In this document: positions 1-6,670 of the stretch, piece after piece | Layout of the letters: every line of letters begins with the position of its first letter | Position numbering within the stretch: position 1 is the first letter of the stretch | Source: Bacilli bacterium | GTDB lineage: Bacteria > Bacillota_I > Bacilli_A > RF39 > UBA660 | DNA length: 7,816 nucleotides | Direction of reading: 5' to 3' | Assembly (NCBI GenBank): GCA_016296185.1 | Contig: JAEDJT010000054.1 | Location: 1 to 7,816 of the forward strand | Position numbers and translations under genes: made by a program | The notes under the pieces: model-generated | Told to the model about the DNA's origin: nothing | The model's database searches: none | Seen by the model: only the letters and a program-made list of their open reading frames with translations

Positions 1-420
1 ATGGCAAATGATGCTTTAGTAGCTCAGCAATGCTGCTGCTAGACTCAGAATTTAATTAATTAGGCTGCAAGTGAATTGAATTATAATCTTGCTACATAGT
101 CTTGCGATACTCGTAGAGCAATTTGCGATAGTACAAGAGATATTATTGATGCTCAAAATTGCAATACAAGAGCAATCCTTGATTATTTAACTCAAGATAA
201 GATTTCTACTCTTACTGCTGAAAATCAGGCTCTTAAATTTGCGGCAAGTCAAGCAAATCAGAATAGCGTTCTTGGTGCTATGATGGATGCTAACACAGCT
301 GAAATTTTAAGAAGAACTTCCCCAATACCCACACCCGCTTATGTTGTAAATCCTCCAACACCCGTATATAATAGTTACGGATGCGGCGGATGCTGCACTA
401 ATACTTGCGGATGCTGCTAA
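1..420 (+). CDS. Cys-rich phage protein, probably virion-associated (three in-frame TAG)
   Basis: A 139-residue protein when TAG is read as Gln (residues 14, 21, 33); it ends in TAA. The ATG is the first base of the window, so the ribosome site cannot be seen, but the opening MANDA suits a family I recall from Clostridia phages and prophages. Seen in order: a CCC cluster at 11-13; a helical part with three related units, TRRAICD (37-43), TRDIIDA (45-51) and TRAILDY (56-62); a Gln/Ala/Asn-rich helix to about 105; a Pro-rich linker (108-121); and a tail from 127 with six Cys in the last 12 residues. Twelve Cys in total suggest metal binding or disulphide cross-links. There is no signal peptide or membrane segment. 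It lies 33 bases before the next + strand gene and is probably co-transcribed with it. The exact function is unknown; a structural or virion-surface role is inferred from its neighbours. Confidence 0.85.
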
Positions 421-440
421 TTGAGCAATAAACGCTAAAT

Positions 441-445
441 GGAGG
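441..445 (+). promoter_or_regulatory. Ribosome binding site GGAGG
   Basis: GGAGG lies 8 bases before the ATG at 454. It fixes the start of a gene that has TAG at codons 10 and 16 and would otherwise look like a dead 9-codon fragment. Confidence 0.8.
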
Positions 446-453
446 TTTTTAAT

Positions 454-876
454 ATGGCTGAATATGTAGCAAATACAGTATAGACTGTAGAATCAAATTA
501 GAATATATTATTTACAAACAATGCAGTTTGTGGTAATAACTCCATAGTCCATAGAGACGGTAGCGGTTTAGTAACTTTAAGGGGTCTTACAAATCAATGT
601 AGGGCCCTGTTTAAAGTTACATTTGGCGCCAATGCCGCAATTTCTACTGGTGGCACTGTTGGTCCGATTTCATTAGCTATTGCTATTAATGGAGAACCTA
701 TTGGTAGTTCAACTATGACATTAACTCCCGCAGGAATTGGAGCTTTTAATAATGTATCTTCAAGTATTATTATTGAAGTTCCTAAGGGATGTTGCCAAAC
801 TGTAAGTGTTAGAAATATTAGCACTCAAGCTGTTGATGTTATAAATTCTAATATTATTATAGAAAGGCTGGCATAA
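454..876 (+). CDS. Probable phage surface or head-associated beta-rich protein (two in-frame TAG)
   Basis: A 140-residue protein with TAG read as Gln at residues 10 and 16, ending in TAA. After a short N-terminal strand region (VQTVESNQNILF) come alternating short hydrophobic strands and Gly/Asn/Thr turns: a VHRDGSGLVTLRG segment (32-44), CRALFKVTFGANAAIS (49-64), LAIAINGEPIG (74-84), IIIEVPKGCC (105-114) and a closing strand INSNIIIERLA. This looks like one compact all-beta (jelly-roll-like) domain. I recall close relatives as unnamed proteins in Clostridia phages beside short proteins like its two neighbours. A virion decoration or fibre-base role is inferred, not shown. The gene lies between the Cys-rich protein and a small helical protein, all on the + strand, apparently one transcript ending at the hairpin after 1109. 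There is no transmembrane segment. Confidence 0.85.
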
Positions 877-881
877 TTACT

Positions 882-1109
882 ATGGAAAAACTAAAATGCA
901 TTAAACACAAACTTATAGACGCTGTTTATGACGAACTTTCTAAAGATATCCATTGTATAAATACAACAGAGCTTGGTGAAGTTATTGATATGATTAAAGA
1001 TATATCAAAAGCAATGTATTATTGCTCTATTGTAGAAGAAAAGGAAGAGCCTAAGGATAAAGAAAAGCATATGGATGGAAAAATGATAACTACAGATGTA
1101 GTAAAATAA
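882..1109 (+). CDS. Small conserved helical phage protein, unknown function
   Basis: A 75-residue protein with no TAG, ending in TAA. It starts 5 bases after the previous stop; the only upstream purine run (AAAGG, 863-867) is 14 bases from the ATG, so translation is probably coupled to the gene before. Seen: KCIKHKLIDAVYDEL helix; TTELGEVIDMIKDISKAMYYCSIVEE, an amphipathic helix with a conserved-looking ELGEVIDMIKD core; and a charged Glu/Lys tail. I recall similar short proteins with an ELGEVIDMIKDL and YYC core in Clostridia phages next to proteins like the two upstream. The small size, two helices and charged tail would suit an adaptor or assembly protein, but no function is established. 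It is the last gene before the + strand terminator. Confidence 0.8.
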   Translation: MEKLKCIKHKLIDAVYDELSKDIHCINTTELGEVIDMIKDISKAMYYCSIVEEKEEPKDKEKHMDGKMITTDVVK

Positions 1110-1111
1110 AT

Positions 1112-1155
1112 AAAAAATGGGAAAGACTTCATTAAAAGTCTTTCCCATTTTTTTT
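1112..1155. terminator. Bidirectional intrinsic terminator between convergent units
   Basis: Perfect 18-bp stem: 1112-1129 pairs with 1136-1153, with a 6-base loop at 1130-1135 and a core GGGAAAGACTT/AAGTCTTTCCC. On the + strand it ends in eight T (1148-1155). On the - strand the A-run at 1112-1117 gives a T-run. It lies 2 bases after the stop of the last + strand gene and immediately after the - strand RuvC stop (1154-1156), so it can end both converging transcripts. Confidence 0.92.
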
Positions 1156-1651
1156 ATTCCCAATTTAATTCTTTATTTGTAGATATATAATAAGCATAAC
1201 CTATACCAATAGCATCAGCAATATCATCATTAACGTCTATATTGAATTTATTTTTAACAAACTTAATATCTTCTTGTTTTAGTTGTTCTCTTTTTATTCC
1301 TCTTCCAGTTGCAATATTACATTTACTGCGCCATTCACTGGGATATGTGAAAATTAGTTTTACAGTAGGAAATTCATCGTGGATTAAAAAAGCGATTGCC
1401 GCCTATAACCAAAATAATACTTTCATAGTTTGCGGAATTGTTTGCCCCATATCAGGACGTACTTCTTCTATTACCACTGTTGTTATAGAAGAATATTCAG
1501 TTAATAGTTTTGCTATTTCTTCTTTCATTTTATTTATTCTTTTTATATTATCTTGAGAGGATGCGGAAATGCATCCATAAGTTATTAACTTATCTTCATC
1601 AAAAATAGCATAACCTGTGCTTTTTGTACTTGCATCTAATGATAAAATCAT
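1154..1651 (-). CDS. ruvC: RuvC-type Holliday junction resolvase (one in-frame TAG)
   Basis: A 165-residue endonuclease of the RuvC/RNase H fold that cuts four-way junctions, in phages usually to resolve recombination or replication intermediates. Acidic residues are placed as in the family: D6 in MILSLDAST, E62/E63 in VVIEE, and the C-terminal pair D143 and D146 in NDDIADAIGIG. TAG at codon 83 (1403-1405) is read as Gln in FWLQAAIAFL, a place where phage relatives usually have a LQGA-like sequence. Stopping there would remove the last two catalytic acids. The start ATG has GGAG (1662-1665) 10 bases upstream and its own promoter at 1679-1707. It ends in TAA beside the shared terminator. It is slightly shorter than cellular RuvC (about 170). 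I see nothing that identifies RuvA/B partners. The assignment is confident at family level; use of the symbol is by homology. Confidence 0.9.
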
Positions 1652-1678
1652 ATAATCTCAACTCCATCTATTTTTTAT

Positions 1679-1707
1679 ATTATATCATAATTTTTGAGAT
1701 TAGTCAA
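1679..1707 (-). promoter_or_regulatory. Sigma70-type promoter with extended -10, for ruvC
   Basis: On the - strand, TTGACT (1702-1707) is followed after exactly 17 bases by TATAAT (1679-1684), preceded by TG as TGATATAAT. The predicted transcript start is near 1672, giving a leader of about 21 bases that holds GGAG. The -35 begins in the T-run of the preceding terminator, so end and start signals are fused. It shares 13 bases (TATGATATAATAT) with the promoter at 4373-4401. Confidence 0.85.
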
Positions 1708-1748
1708 AAAAATAAAGCCCTTTGTAAATATACAAAGGGCTTTATTTT
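1706..1748 (-). terminator. Intrinsic terminator after tatD
   Basis: An 18-bp stem (1709-1726 with 1731-1748), core AAAGCCCTTTGTA/TACAAAGGGCTTT, loop AATA at 1727-1730. On the - strand it is followed by seven T (1706-1712, broken only beyond that by A at 1713 within the stem). The tatD stop (1747-1749) overlaps the stem. On the + strand the second arm is followed by a weaker T-rich run, so it could also stop read-through from the left. Confidence 0.9.
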
Positions 1749-2538
1749 ATTCTTTAGAAATTGAGAAAAATCGTTCTGTATTTTCTTTTGTTTTTAATAT
1801 AAGAATATTTTCAGGAACTCCCATATGTATTGCTAATTCTTTAGCAACATATTTAACATTCTAAGGATAATTTATTTTACCTAATCCTTGAATATTTTTA
1901 GGGATAAGAAATGGAGAATCTGTTTCAATCATTATTTTATCAAGAGGAATATATCTAACTGCTTTTCTAAGGTCTTTACTCCTACGTTCATCACATATCC
2001 AACCAGTTATTCCAATATTAAATCCCATTGACAAATATATTTTTACTGTTTCTACATTTCCTGTGAAACAATGCACTACAGATTTTTTACATATTTCTTT
2101 ATGCTTCTCTAATACTTTTATAAAATCTTCAACAGCACTTCTCTCGTGTAAGAATAAAGGCATATTCAATTTTTCTGCAATTTCAATCTGTTTCTCAAAA
2201 CATTTAATTTGATTTTGTTTTGTAGAAAACATTCTATCGAAATCTAACCCGCACTCACCAATAGCTACAATCTTGTTATTAGTTTTAGCAATATTTTCTA
2301 TTTCAAGATAATCTTTATCTTTTGTAGAATCTGCATTATGAGGATGGATACCTACTGTGCCATATGTTTGATGATTATTTATAAAAGTATTGATTTGTCT
2401 ATTTTCTTTGGGGTCGGTTCCAGTAAGAATGCAAGTTACTCCAGATTTAAGAGCATCATTAATAACTTGTTCTGGATTTGGAAATTGTTTACCAAAAAGA
2501 TTAATGCCAATATCATAGTATTTATTAAAATTGTCCAC
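1747..2538 (-). CDS. tatD: TatD-family metal-dependent DNase (one in-frame TAG)
   Basis: About 263 residues, matching E. coli TatD (about 260); a TIM-barrel metallohydrolase, known in the family as a 3'-5' DNase. Seen with the GTG at 2538 as residue 1: DIGINL near the start (the TatD-type replacement of the usual HxH), GIHPHNA (63-69), GECGLDF (94-100, metal ligand Glu), FLHERS (His131), VHCFTG (His156), GITGWICDERR and IETDSPFLIPK (Asp207). TAG at codon 226 (1861-1863) is Gln in NYPQNVKYVAKELA; the typical C-terminal N-x-x-RFF follows it (ENTERFF), so reading stops at TAA, not TAG. All upstream starts are GTG (2562, 2553, 2544, 2538). I prefer 2538 because AAGGTGG lies 11 bases before it and the protein then begins close to DIG as in E. 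coli; 2562 is possible. It overlaps the end of dut by 14 bases. It may serve DNA turnover or repair. Confidence 0.88.
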
Positions 2539-2968
2539 TTGCACCGAAGCCACCTTCGCCACGTTCAGTATCGTTTAATTCATTAGTTTCTATAAAATTT
2601 ACTGAGTAGAAAGGAGTAAACACAACTTGAGCAATACGCTCACCAGGCTCAACTATTTGAGCAACTTCAGAGTCATTATATAAAGCGACAATATATTCTC
2701 CACGATAATCTGGGTCAACTAAACCTACACAATTTGCAAGACGCAAACCTTTTTTAGTTGAAAGACCGCTTCTCGGGAAAATCAATGCCGCTATATTAGT
2801 AGACAATTGAGTAGAAATACCAGTACCTATTTTCATAACTGTTCCTGGCTCAATTCTTACAGGAGACTGGATATCTGCATATAAATCATAGCCTGCCGCA
2901 TAATTGCTTCCTTTTGTGGGAATTTTTGCGGTATCTCTTATTTTTTTAATCTTAATATCAATCGCCAT
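2525..2968 (-). CDS. dut: dUTP diphosphatase (trimeric dUTPase)
   Basis: A 147-residue enzyme that splits dUTP into dUMP and pyrophosphate, keeping uracil out of DNA and feeding dTMP synthesis. All five motifs are visible: AGYDLYA (25-31), PRSGLSTKKGL (65-75), GLVDPDYRGEY (82-92, catalytic Asp85 and substrate-facing Tyr88), GERIAQVVF (109-117) and the closing P-loop-like RGEGGFGASG (136-145). The length is typical. ATG at 2968 is chosen over the ATG at 2989 because AAAGGAG lies 9 bases upstream and the family begins MxIxIKKI. The start overlaps the end of the small gene before it by 11 bases, and the end overlaps tatD by 14, so translation is probably coupled. There is no internal TAG. It is part of the nrdG-to-tatD unit. 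Confidence 0.96.
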   Translation of the reverse strand: MAIDIKIKKIRDTAKIPTKGSNYAAGYDLYADIQSPVRIEPGTVMKIGTGISTQLSTNIAALIFPRSGLSTKKGLRLANCVGLVDPDYRGEYIVALYNDSEVAQIVEPGERIAQVVFTPFYSVNFIETNELNDTERGEGGFGASGQF

Positions 2969-3218
2969 CTTCAAAATCTCCTTTATCATATCTTACCTGA
3001 ACTTCGCTAATAGGCTCTTTTTCATCATTAAAAACTTTAACGACTTCAAGACGAATCCATTCATCTACAATTTCGCCTTTTTCTTTTCTTTCCTTCTTAA
3101 TACTGCTATATTTAACGACTTCAAACATTCTATTAGATTTTAATTCCTCTAATAGTTTCTTTACAGCTTCCTCGTTGGGTACTCTATATGTTTCTGTTGT
3201 TTTTATTAAATAATTCAT
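2958..3218 (-). CDS. Small conserved phage protein, unknown function
   Basis: An 86-residue, highly charged protein ending in TGA. It begins MNYLIKTTETYRVPNEEAVKKLLEEL, then a Lys/Glu-rich core (YSSIKKERKEKGEIVDEW) and a strand-like IRLEVVKVFNDEKEPISEVQVRYD, with an acidic end (GDFEDGD). The order beta-helix-beta-beta is suggested. I recall similar unnamed proteins starting MNYLxKTTETYRV in phages of gut bacteria; no function is known to me. A good SD (AAGGAG, 3224-3229) lies 5 bases before the ATG and overlaps the stop of the gene before it (3228-3230), which implies coupled translation. It has no TAG. The position between unknown genes and dut suggests an accessory role in nucleotide or DNA metabolism, but that is only context. 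Confidence 0.8.
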   Translation of the reverse strand: MNYLIKTTETYRVPNEEAVKKLLEELKSNRMFEVVKYSSIKKERKEKGEIVDEWIRLEVVKVFNDEKEPISEVQVRYDKGDFEDGD

Positions 3219-3227
3219 ATAAGCTCC

Positions 3228-3491
3228 TTATGATATAATATTTAAATTTATATAATTCTAACTATATTTAGATTGTTCAATATTATAAATATCTTTTTTG
3301 AATTTCTCTAAATATGATTTATTTCCTCTCAAAGTAATATTAGATATTTTCTTACTATAAGCACATTCTACTAATGAATTAGCTAAGAATTTTGTTTCAC
3401 AATTAAATTCCTCTGTAACTAACCCATCAGTAATTATCTTTATCTATTGATATAAAGAGAAGGGTGAGCAAATACAAATAATCTATTGCAT
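3228..3491 (-). CDS. Unknown small protein visible only if TAG is sense (three in-frame TAG)
   Basis: An 87-residue protein with TAG at codons 3, 16 and 78 (3483-3485, 3444-3446, 3258-3260), which hides it from the standard code. Support: an AAGGAGG (3499-3505) 7 bases before the ATG, no other stop across 264 bases, and TAA placed on the SD of the next gene. The start MQQIICICSPFSLYQ resembles unnamed phage proteins that I recall as opening with a strand IICVCSxFSLxQ. The rest reads as TDGLVTEEFNCETKFLANSLVECAYSKKISNITLRGNKSYLEKFKKDI, a mix of helix and strand, ending with a short Asn/Ile-rich tail. Four Cys at 6, 8, 31 and 43. No known catalytic motif. It fills what would otherwise be a gap of about 285 bases in a tightly packed operon. 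Confidence 0.8.
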
Positions 3492-3498
3492 TTATATT

Positions 3499-3505
3499 CC
3501 TCCTT
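3499..3505 (-). promoter_or_regulatory. Strong ribosome binding site AAGGAGG
   Basis: It reads AAGGAGG on the - strand, 7 bases before the ATG at 3489-3491. It overlaps the stop codon (3504-3506) of the preceding gene. This strong site in front of a frame with TAG at codon 3 is the clearest sign that the frame is translated. Confidence 0.85.
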
Positions 3506-3881
3506 AACAATGAATTACAGCATTGTCATATGGAAATAAATAATAAACATGAGCTGTTTTATCCTCATTATATATTACCCATAATTCATAAGCCATCTTA
3601 TCTTCTGTTTGGCTAATTTCTACAATCTCTCCACGCTCTAAAAGGGTTTCAATAACTTCAAATGCCGCCTTTGATTTGTTATAATGTTTTCTATCAATAG
3701 TGTAAAGAGTATAATCATATAATTCTCTACATAACAACATATAATATTCTGCTTTTGAGTTAGCAAAATATTTTTCTAACTTCTTTTTACCTTTGCGTAT
3801 ATCATCTGCATTAAGTGGCGGAAAACCTGATAAAGCACTTTGATTTAATTCATAGATATTACCCATTGATACATCTGCCAT
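3504..3881 (-). CDS. Conserved phage protein of unknown function
   Basis: A 125-residue protein ending in TAA, no TAG. The start ATG has AAGGAGG (3890-3896) 8 bases upstream and lies inside the end of nrdG (23-base overlap). Seen: an N-terminal region with SGFPPLNADDIRKGKKKLEKYF; then YYMLLCRELYDYTLYTID; a helix KSKAAFEVIETLLERGEIVEIS; and a strand pair ending AYELWVIYNEDKTAHVYYLFPYDNAVIHC. The aromatic-rich YYLFPYDxAVIxC ending and the YYMLL segment are as I recall from an unnamed family in Firmicutes phages, often near nucleotide-metabolism genes. No catalytic motif, signal peptide or membrane segment. It is probably a small soluble alpha/beta protein; the operon position beside nrdG is the only hint of function. 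Confidence 0.82.
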   Translation of the reverse strand: MADVSMGNIYELNQSALSGFPPLNADDIRKGKKKLEKYFANSKAEYYMLLCRELYDYTLYTIDRKHYNKSKAAFEVIETLLERGEIVEISQTEDKMAYELWVIYNEDKTAHVYYLFPYDNAVIHC

Positions 3882-4353
3882 TATGATATCCTCCTTTTGT
3901 AAGAACTCTTTGATTTCTTGAGCCTCTAAATTTTAAAGACAAATCTCTTTGTGATTCAATATAAGGTCCATCAATTAAGACATCAACTATATCTATAATA
4001 GTTTTTTGTCTTTCTGTCATTTCTTCAAATATATATCCAGTCCATAAATAAATTTTAATATCTGGAAATTCTTTTTTAACTGCGTTAATAATATAAATAG
4101 TATGTTCCAAATTTTCAGGACATAGGGGTTCTCCCCCTAATATACTAAAGTTTCTTTTCACATTATTCTTTTTTATAGCTTCAATAATATCACTAATTAA
4201 TTTCCATCTTGGTATTTCAATGCCGCCATCAAAAGACCAAGTTTCTGGGTTATGGCATCCTTTACATCTATGCGGGCACCCCTGCATCCATAGCGATACG
4301 CAAACACCATCGCCATTAACAATATCATTATATTTAATTCCTGCATATCTCAT
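3859..4353 (-). CDS. nrdG: Anaerobic ribonucleotide reductase activating protein
   Basis: A 164-residue radical SAM enzyme that binds a [4Fe-4S] cluster and S-adenosylmethionine and creates the glycyl radical on NrdD. The cluster motif CxxxCxxC is C26, C30, C33 in WMQGCPHRCKGCHNPETW. The N-terminal DIVNGDGVCVSLW matches the family; FSILGGEPLCPENL is the GGE-type SAM-binding segment; IYLWTGY, DVLIDGPY and FRGSRNQRV follow in the usual order. Its length is close to E. coli NrdG (154). ATG at 4353 is chosen because the family begins just there and AAGGTG is 7 bases upstream; an in-frame ATG at 4452 would add 33 AT-coded residues unlike NrdG and cross the promoter. It has no TAG and ends in TAA. 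It is first in its own unit, and lies next to nrdD, which it serves. Confidence 0.95.
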   Translation of the reverse strand: MRYAGIKYNDIVNGDGVCVSLWMQGCPHRCKGCHNPETWSFDGGIEIPRWKLISDIIEAIKKNNVKRNFSILGGEPLCPENLEHTIYIINAVKKEFPDIKIYLWTGYIFEEMTERQKTIIDIVDVLIDGPYIESQRDLSLKFRGSRNQRVLTKGGYHNGRCING

Positions 4354-4372
4354 TTTTATCACCTTTAATAAT

Positions 4373-4401
4373 ATTATATCATATTTTTTAGAAGAAATCA
4401 A
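4373..4401 (-). promoter_or_regulatory. Sigma70-type promoter with extended -10, for nrdG
   Basis: On the - strand, TTGATT (4396-4401) is followed after exactly 17 bases by TATAAT (4373-4378), in TGATATAAT context. The predicted start is near 4366, giving a leader of about 13 bases with AAAGGTG. The -35 sits in one arm of the inverted repeat at 4386-4421, so a bound protein or hairpin there could control it. It should drive nrdG through tatD to the terminator at 1706-1748. Confidence 0.78.
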
Positions 4402-4421
4402 AAATATGATTTCTTCTAAAA
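4386..4421. repeat. 15-bp perfect inverted repeat between nrdD and nrdG
   Basis: TTTTAGAAGAAATCA (4386-4400) pairs fully with 4407-4421, loop 4401-4406. It begins 24 bases past the nrdD stop on the - strand. There is no proper T-run after it on either strand, so it is not a standard terminator. It could be an mRNA 3' hairpin protecting nrdD, or a DNA operator over the nrdG -35. Confidence 0.75.
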
Positions 4422-4444
4422 TAATATTTTTAATAATCTTCATA

Positions 4445-6589
4445 TTAATCAAGATGAATTACTCTATCTCTAATCTCTTGAGTACGTCCTTGATTCCATA
4501 AATTGGTGCCTAGATAGCCACAAGTGCGTCTTGTAATATTCAAAGTGTTTTCCTAAGTGTTGCCGCAATTAGGACATTCCCATATCAAAGTTCCATCTTC
4601 TTGTTCTTTAATTTGGATTTCTCCGTCAAATCCGCATTTTTGACAATAATCACTCTTAGAATTGATTTCTGCATACATAATATTTTCATAAATAAATTTA
4701 ATCAAAGTAAGCACTGCAGGAATATTATTTTGCATATTTGGAACTTCAACATAGCTAATAGCTCCACCTAAACTTAATTCTTGGAATTTACTTTCGATTC
4801 TTAGCTTATCAAAAGCATTAATATGCTCTCTTACATTAATATGGTAACTATTTGTTATATAATTATATTCAGTAATCTCTGGAATAATACCATATCTCTT
4901 CTTTAGACATTTAGCAAATTTATATGTTGTAGATTCAATAGGTGAACCATAAATGCTATATCCTATATTCTCTTCTTTCTTCCATTTATTGCAAAGTTCA
5001 TTAAGTTTTCTCATTACTGACATTGCAAATTCTGTGCCTTCTGCCTCATCTGCATGACTTTTACCAGTCATATATTTTACACATTCATAAAGTCCAGCAT
5101 ATCCAAGAGAAGCAGATGCATAGCCATTTTCAAGTAGAGGCTTTACAGATTCTCCTTTTTGTAATCTTGCAAAAGCCCCATGTTGCCAAAGAATGGGAGC
5201 TGCATCAGAAGTTATTTGACTTACTCTCTTGTATCTTATTTTCAATGCTCTATGGCATAGTTCTGCATTCTTTTCAAAAATTTCCCAGAACTTATCTATA
5301 TCTTTATGTGATGCTAAAGCAATCTCTACAAGATTTAAAGTTACTACACCAAAATTAAATCTTCCATAATATTTAGATTTACCATTCTCGTCTTTATATG
5401 GAGCTAAGAATGAGCGGCAGCCCATACAAGGGAAGCAATCTCCGTCTTTTAATTCCTTCATCTTCTTTTCAGAGATATAATCAGGAACCATTCTTTTTGC
5501 TGTACATTTTGCTGCAAGTTCAGTAAGATAATAATATTTTCCATTTTCATCAATATTATCTTCTTCTAATACATATAGAAGTTTTGGAAAGGCTTGAGTA
5601 ATATATACACCTTTTTCATTCTTAAATCCTAAGATTCTTTGCTTTAAAAATTCTTCAATCAATAAAGCTAAATAATATTTATCTTCTTCTTCGACTTCAT
5701 TTAAATACATAAACACAGATAAAAAGGGAGCTTGACCATTTGTGGTTGACATACTATTAATTTGGTAATTAAAAGTTTGTACAGCATCCTTAATTTCTTT
5801 CATCAAATCTTCGTGAGCAAAAGTTTCACAAAGATGCTCTGATAAATTTCTTTGTTTATATCTATTATAATGATATTCTTGACTACTTTTTACAAAAGGA
5901 ACTAAATGTGACAATGATATAGTACAGCCGCCATACTGACTTGATGCAACTGCTGTTATTATCTATGTTGCTATTGTTGTAGCAGTAAGTAATCTGTGCG
6001 GCTTCTCAATTAAAACCCCGTTAATACTTGTGCCATTTTGAAGCATATCTTCAAGATTGATTAAGCAACAATTTGTAAGTGCATTTTGAGCAAAGTAATC
6101 CATATCGTGAAAGTGAAGTACACCTTCTTCGTGAGCTTTAAGAATATCTTGGGGTAATAGAAATCTCTTTGTTAAATCTGTACTTGTAATGCCCGCCAAA
6201 TAATCTCTTTGAGTTGTTACAACATAAGGATTTTTATTAGAGTTTTCTTTAGACCAATATTCATTTGTGCCATCAAGCATCTCATAAATAATTTTATCTG
6301 TTGAGTTGCCTCTTGCTAAATCTCTGTCGTGGCGATAAGATATATATGCTCTAGCTACATCTTTCCTTTTAGTTGACATTAATCCATTTTCAACAAGGTC
6401 TTGAATATCATCTATAGTTAAAGTTTTTTCTTTAGCTATATCTTCAATATAAGAAGCTATATTCTATGCTTTTGTGACCGCATAATCTGACCAATCATTA
6501 TCAACAGATAGAAAAGCTTTTAGTATAGCTCTCTCTATCTTATCTCGATTAAATGCAACTTTTCTTCCATCTCTTTTTATAATTTCCAT
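4445..6589 (-). CDS. nrdD: Anaerobic ribonucleoside-triphosphate reductase, large subunit (three in-frame TAG)
   Basis: A 714-residue class III reductase that turns NTPs into dNTPs in anaerobic cells, matching E. coli NrdD (about 712) when TAG is Gln at residues 42, 209 and 679. Domains in order: ATP cone, opening MEIIKRDGRKVAFNRDKIERAI and running to about 95 (allosteric control); the ten-stranded barrel with active-site Cys in TNCCLINL (174-175) and DCFPCMGCRSFL (385-391); the C-terminal zinc site CxxC (CQKCG, CPNCG); then the glycyl radical loop RRTCGYLGT with Gly691. The second TAG aligns with a Gln in the E. coli sequence before VASSQYGG (from memory). The third lies 12 residues before Gly691, so ending there would give a dead enzyme. 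ATG at 6589 has AGGAGG 7 bases upstream. It ends in TAA. The partner NrdG is next, after a promoter of its own. Confidence 0.95.
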
Positions 6590-6670
6590 GTGGCATCCTC
6601 CTAATTAGTTATTTATATTAAGGATTTTTGTCTCCTATAGAAATATTCAAAAATTAATAAATAGAATTAA
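6590..6670. other. Intergenic leader before nrdD
   Basis: 81 bases between the guanylate kinase-like gene and nrdD. It holds the nrdD SD (AGGAGG) and a second SD-like AGGAGA (6631-6636, - strand) with no start codon at a suitable distance. I found no pair of -35 and -10 boxes with correct spacing and no stable hairpin, so nrdD is probably read from further upstream. Confidence 0.5.

Noticed and set aside
594..824. A 76-codon - strand frame under the beta-rich protein
   Set aside because: Complement of a better supported gene; no SD and no recognisable protein.
1242..1556. A 104-codon + strand frame
   Set aside because: It lies antisense to ruvC and looks like a low-complexity hydrophobic shadow.
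2969..2989. dut start at 2989
   Set aside because: The ATG at 2968 has a well-placed AAAGGAG and fits the family N-terminus.
2338..3143. Short + strand frames at 2338-2586 and 2904-3143
   Set aside because: Antisense to tatD, dut and a small gene; no SD and no family resemblance.
4386..4421. Intrinsic terminator of nrdD
   Set aside because: A stem is present, but no T-run follows on the - strand.
4354..4452. Longer nrdG start at 4452
   Set aside because: The added residues are AT-coded and unlike NrdG, cross the promoter and overlap the nrdD stop; SD and family favour 4353.
4220..5358. + strand frames at 4220-4501 and 5023-5358
   Set aside because: Antisense to nrdG and nrdD; composition follows the opposite strand.
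4445..6589. nrdD, the ATPase, ruvC and tatD as pseudogenes or frameshifted genes split by stops
   Set aside because: All breaks are TAG, frames stay the same, motifs continue across them, and true ends are TAA or TGA.
6590..6670. Promoter before nrdD from TTGAAT at 6645-6650
   Set aside because: No -10 box within 15-19 bases of it.
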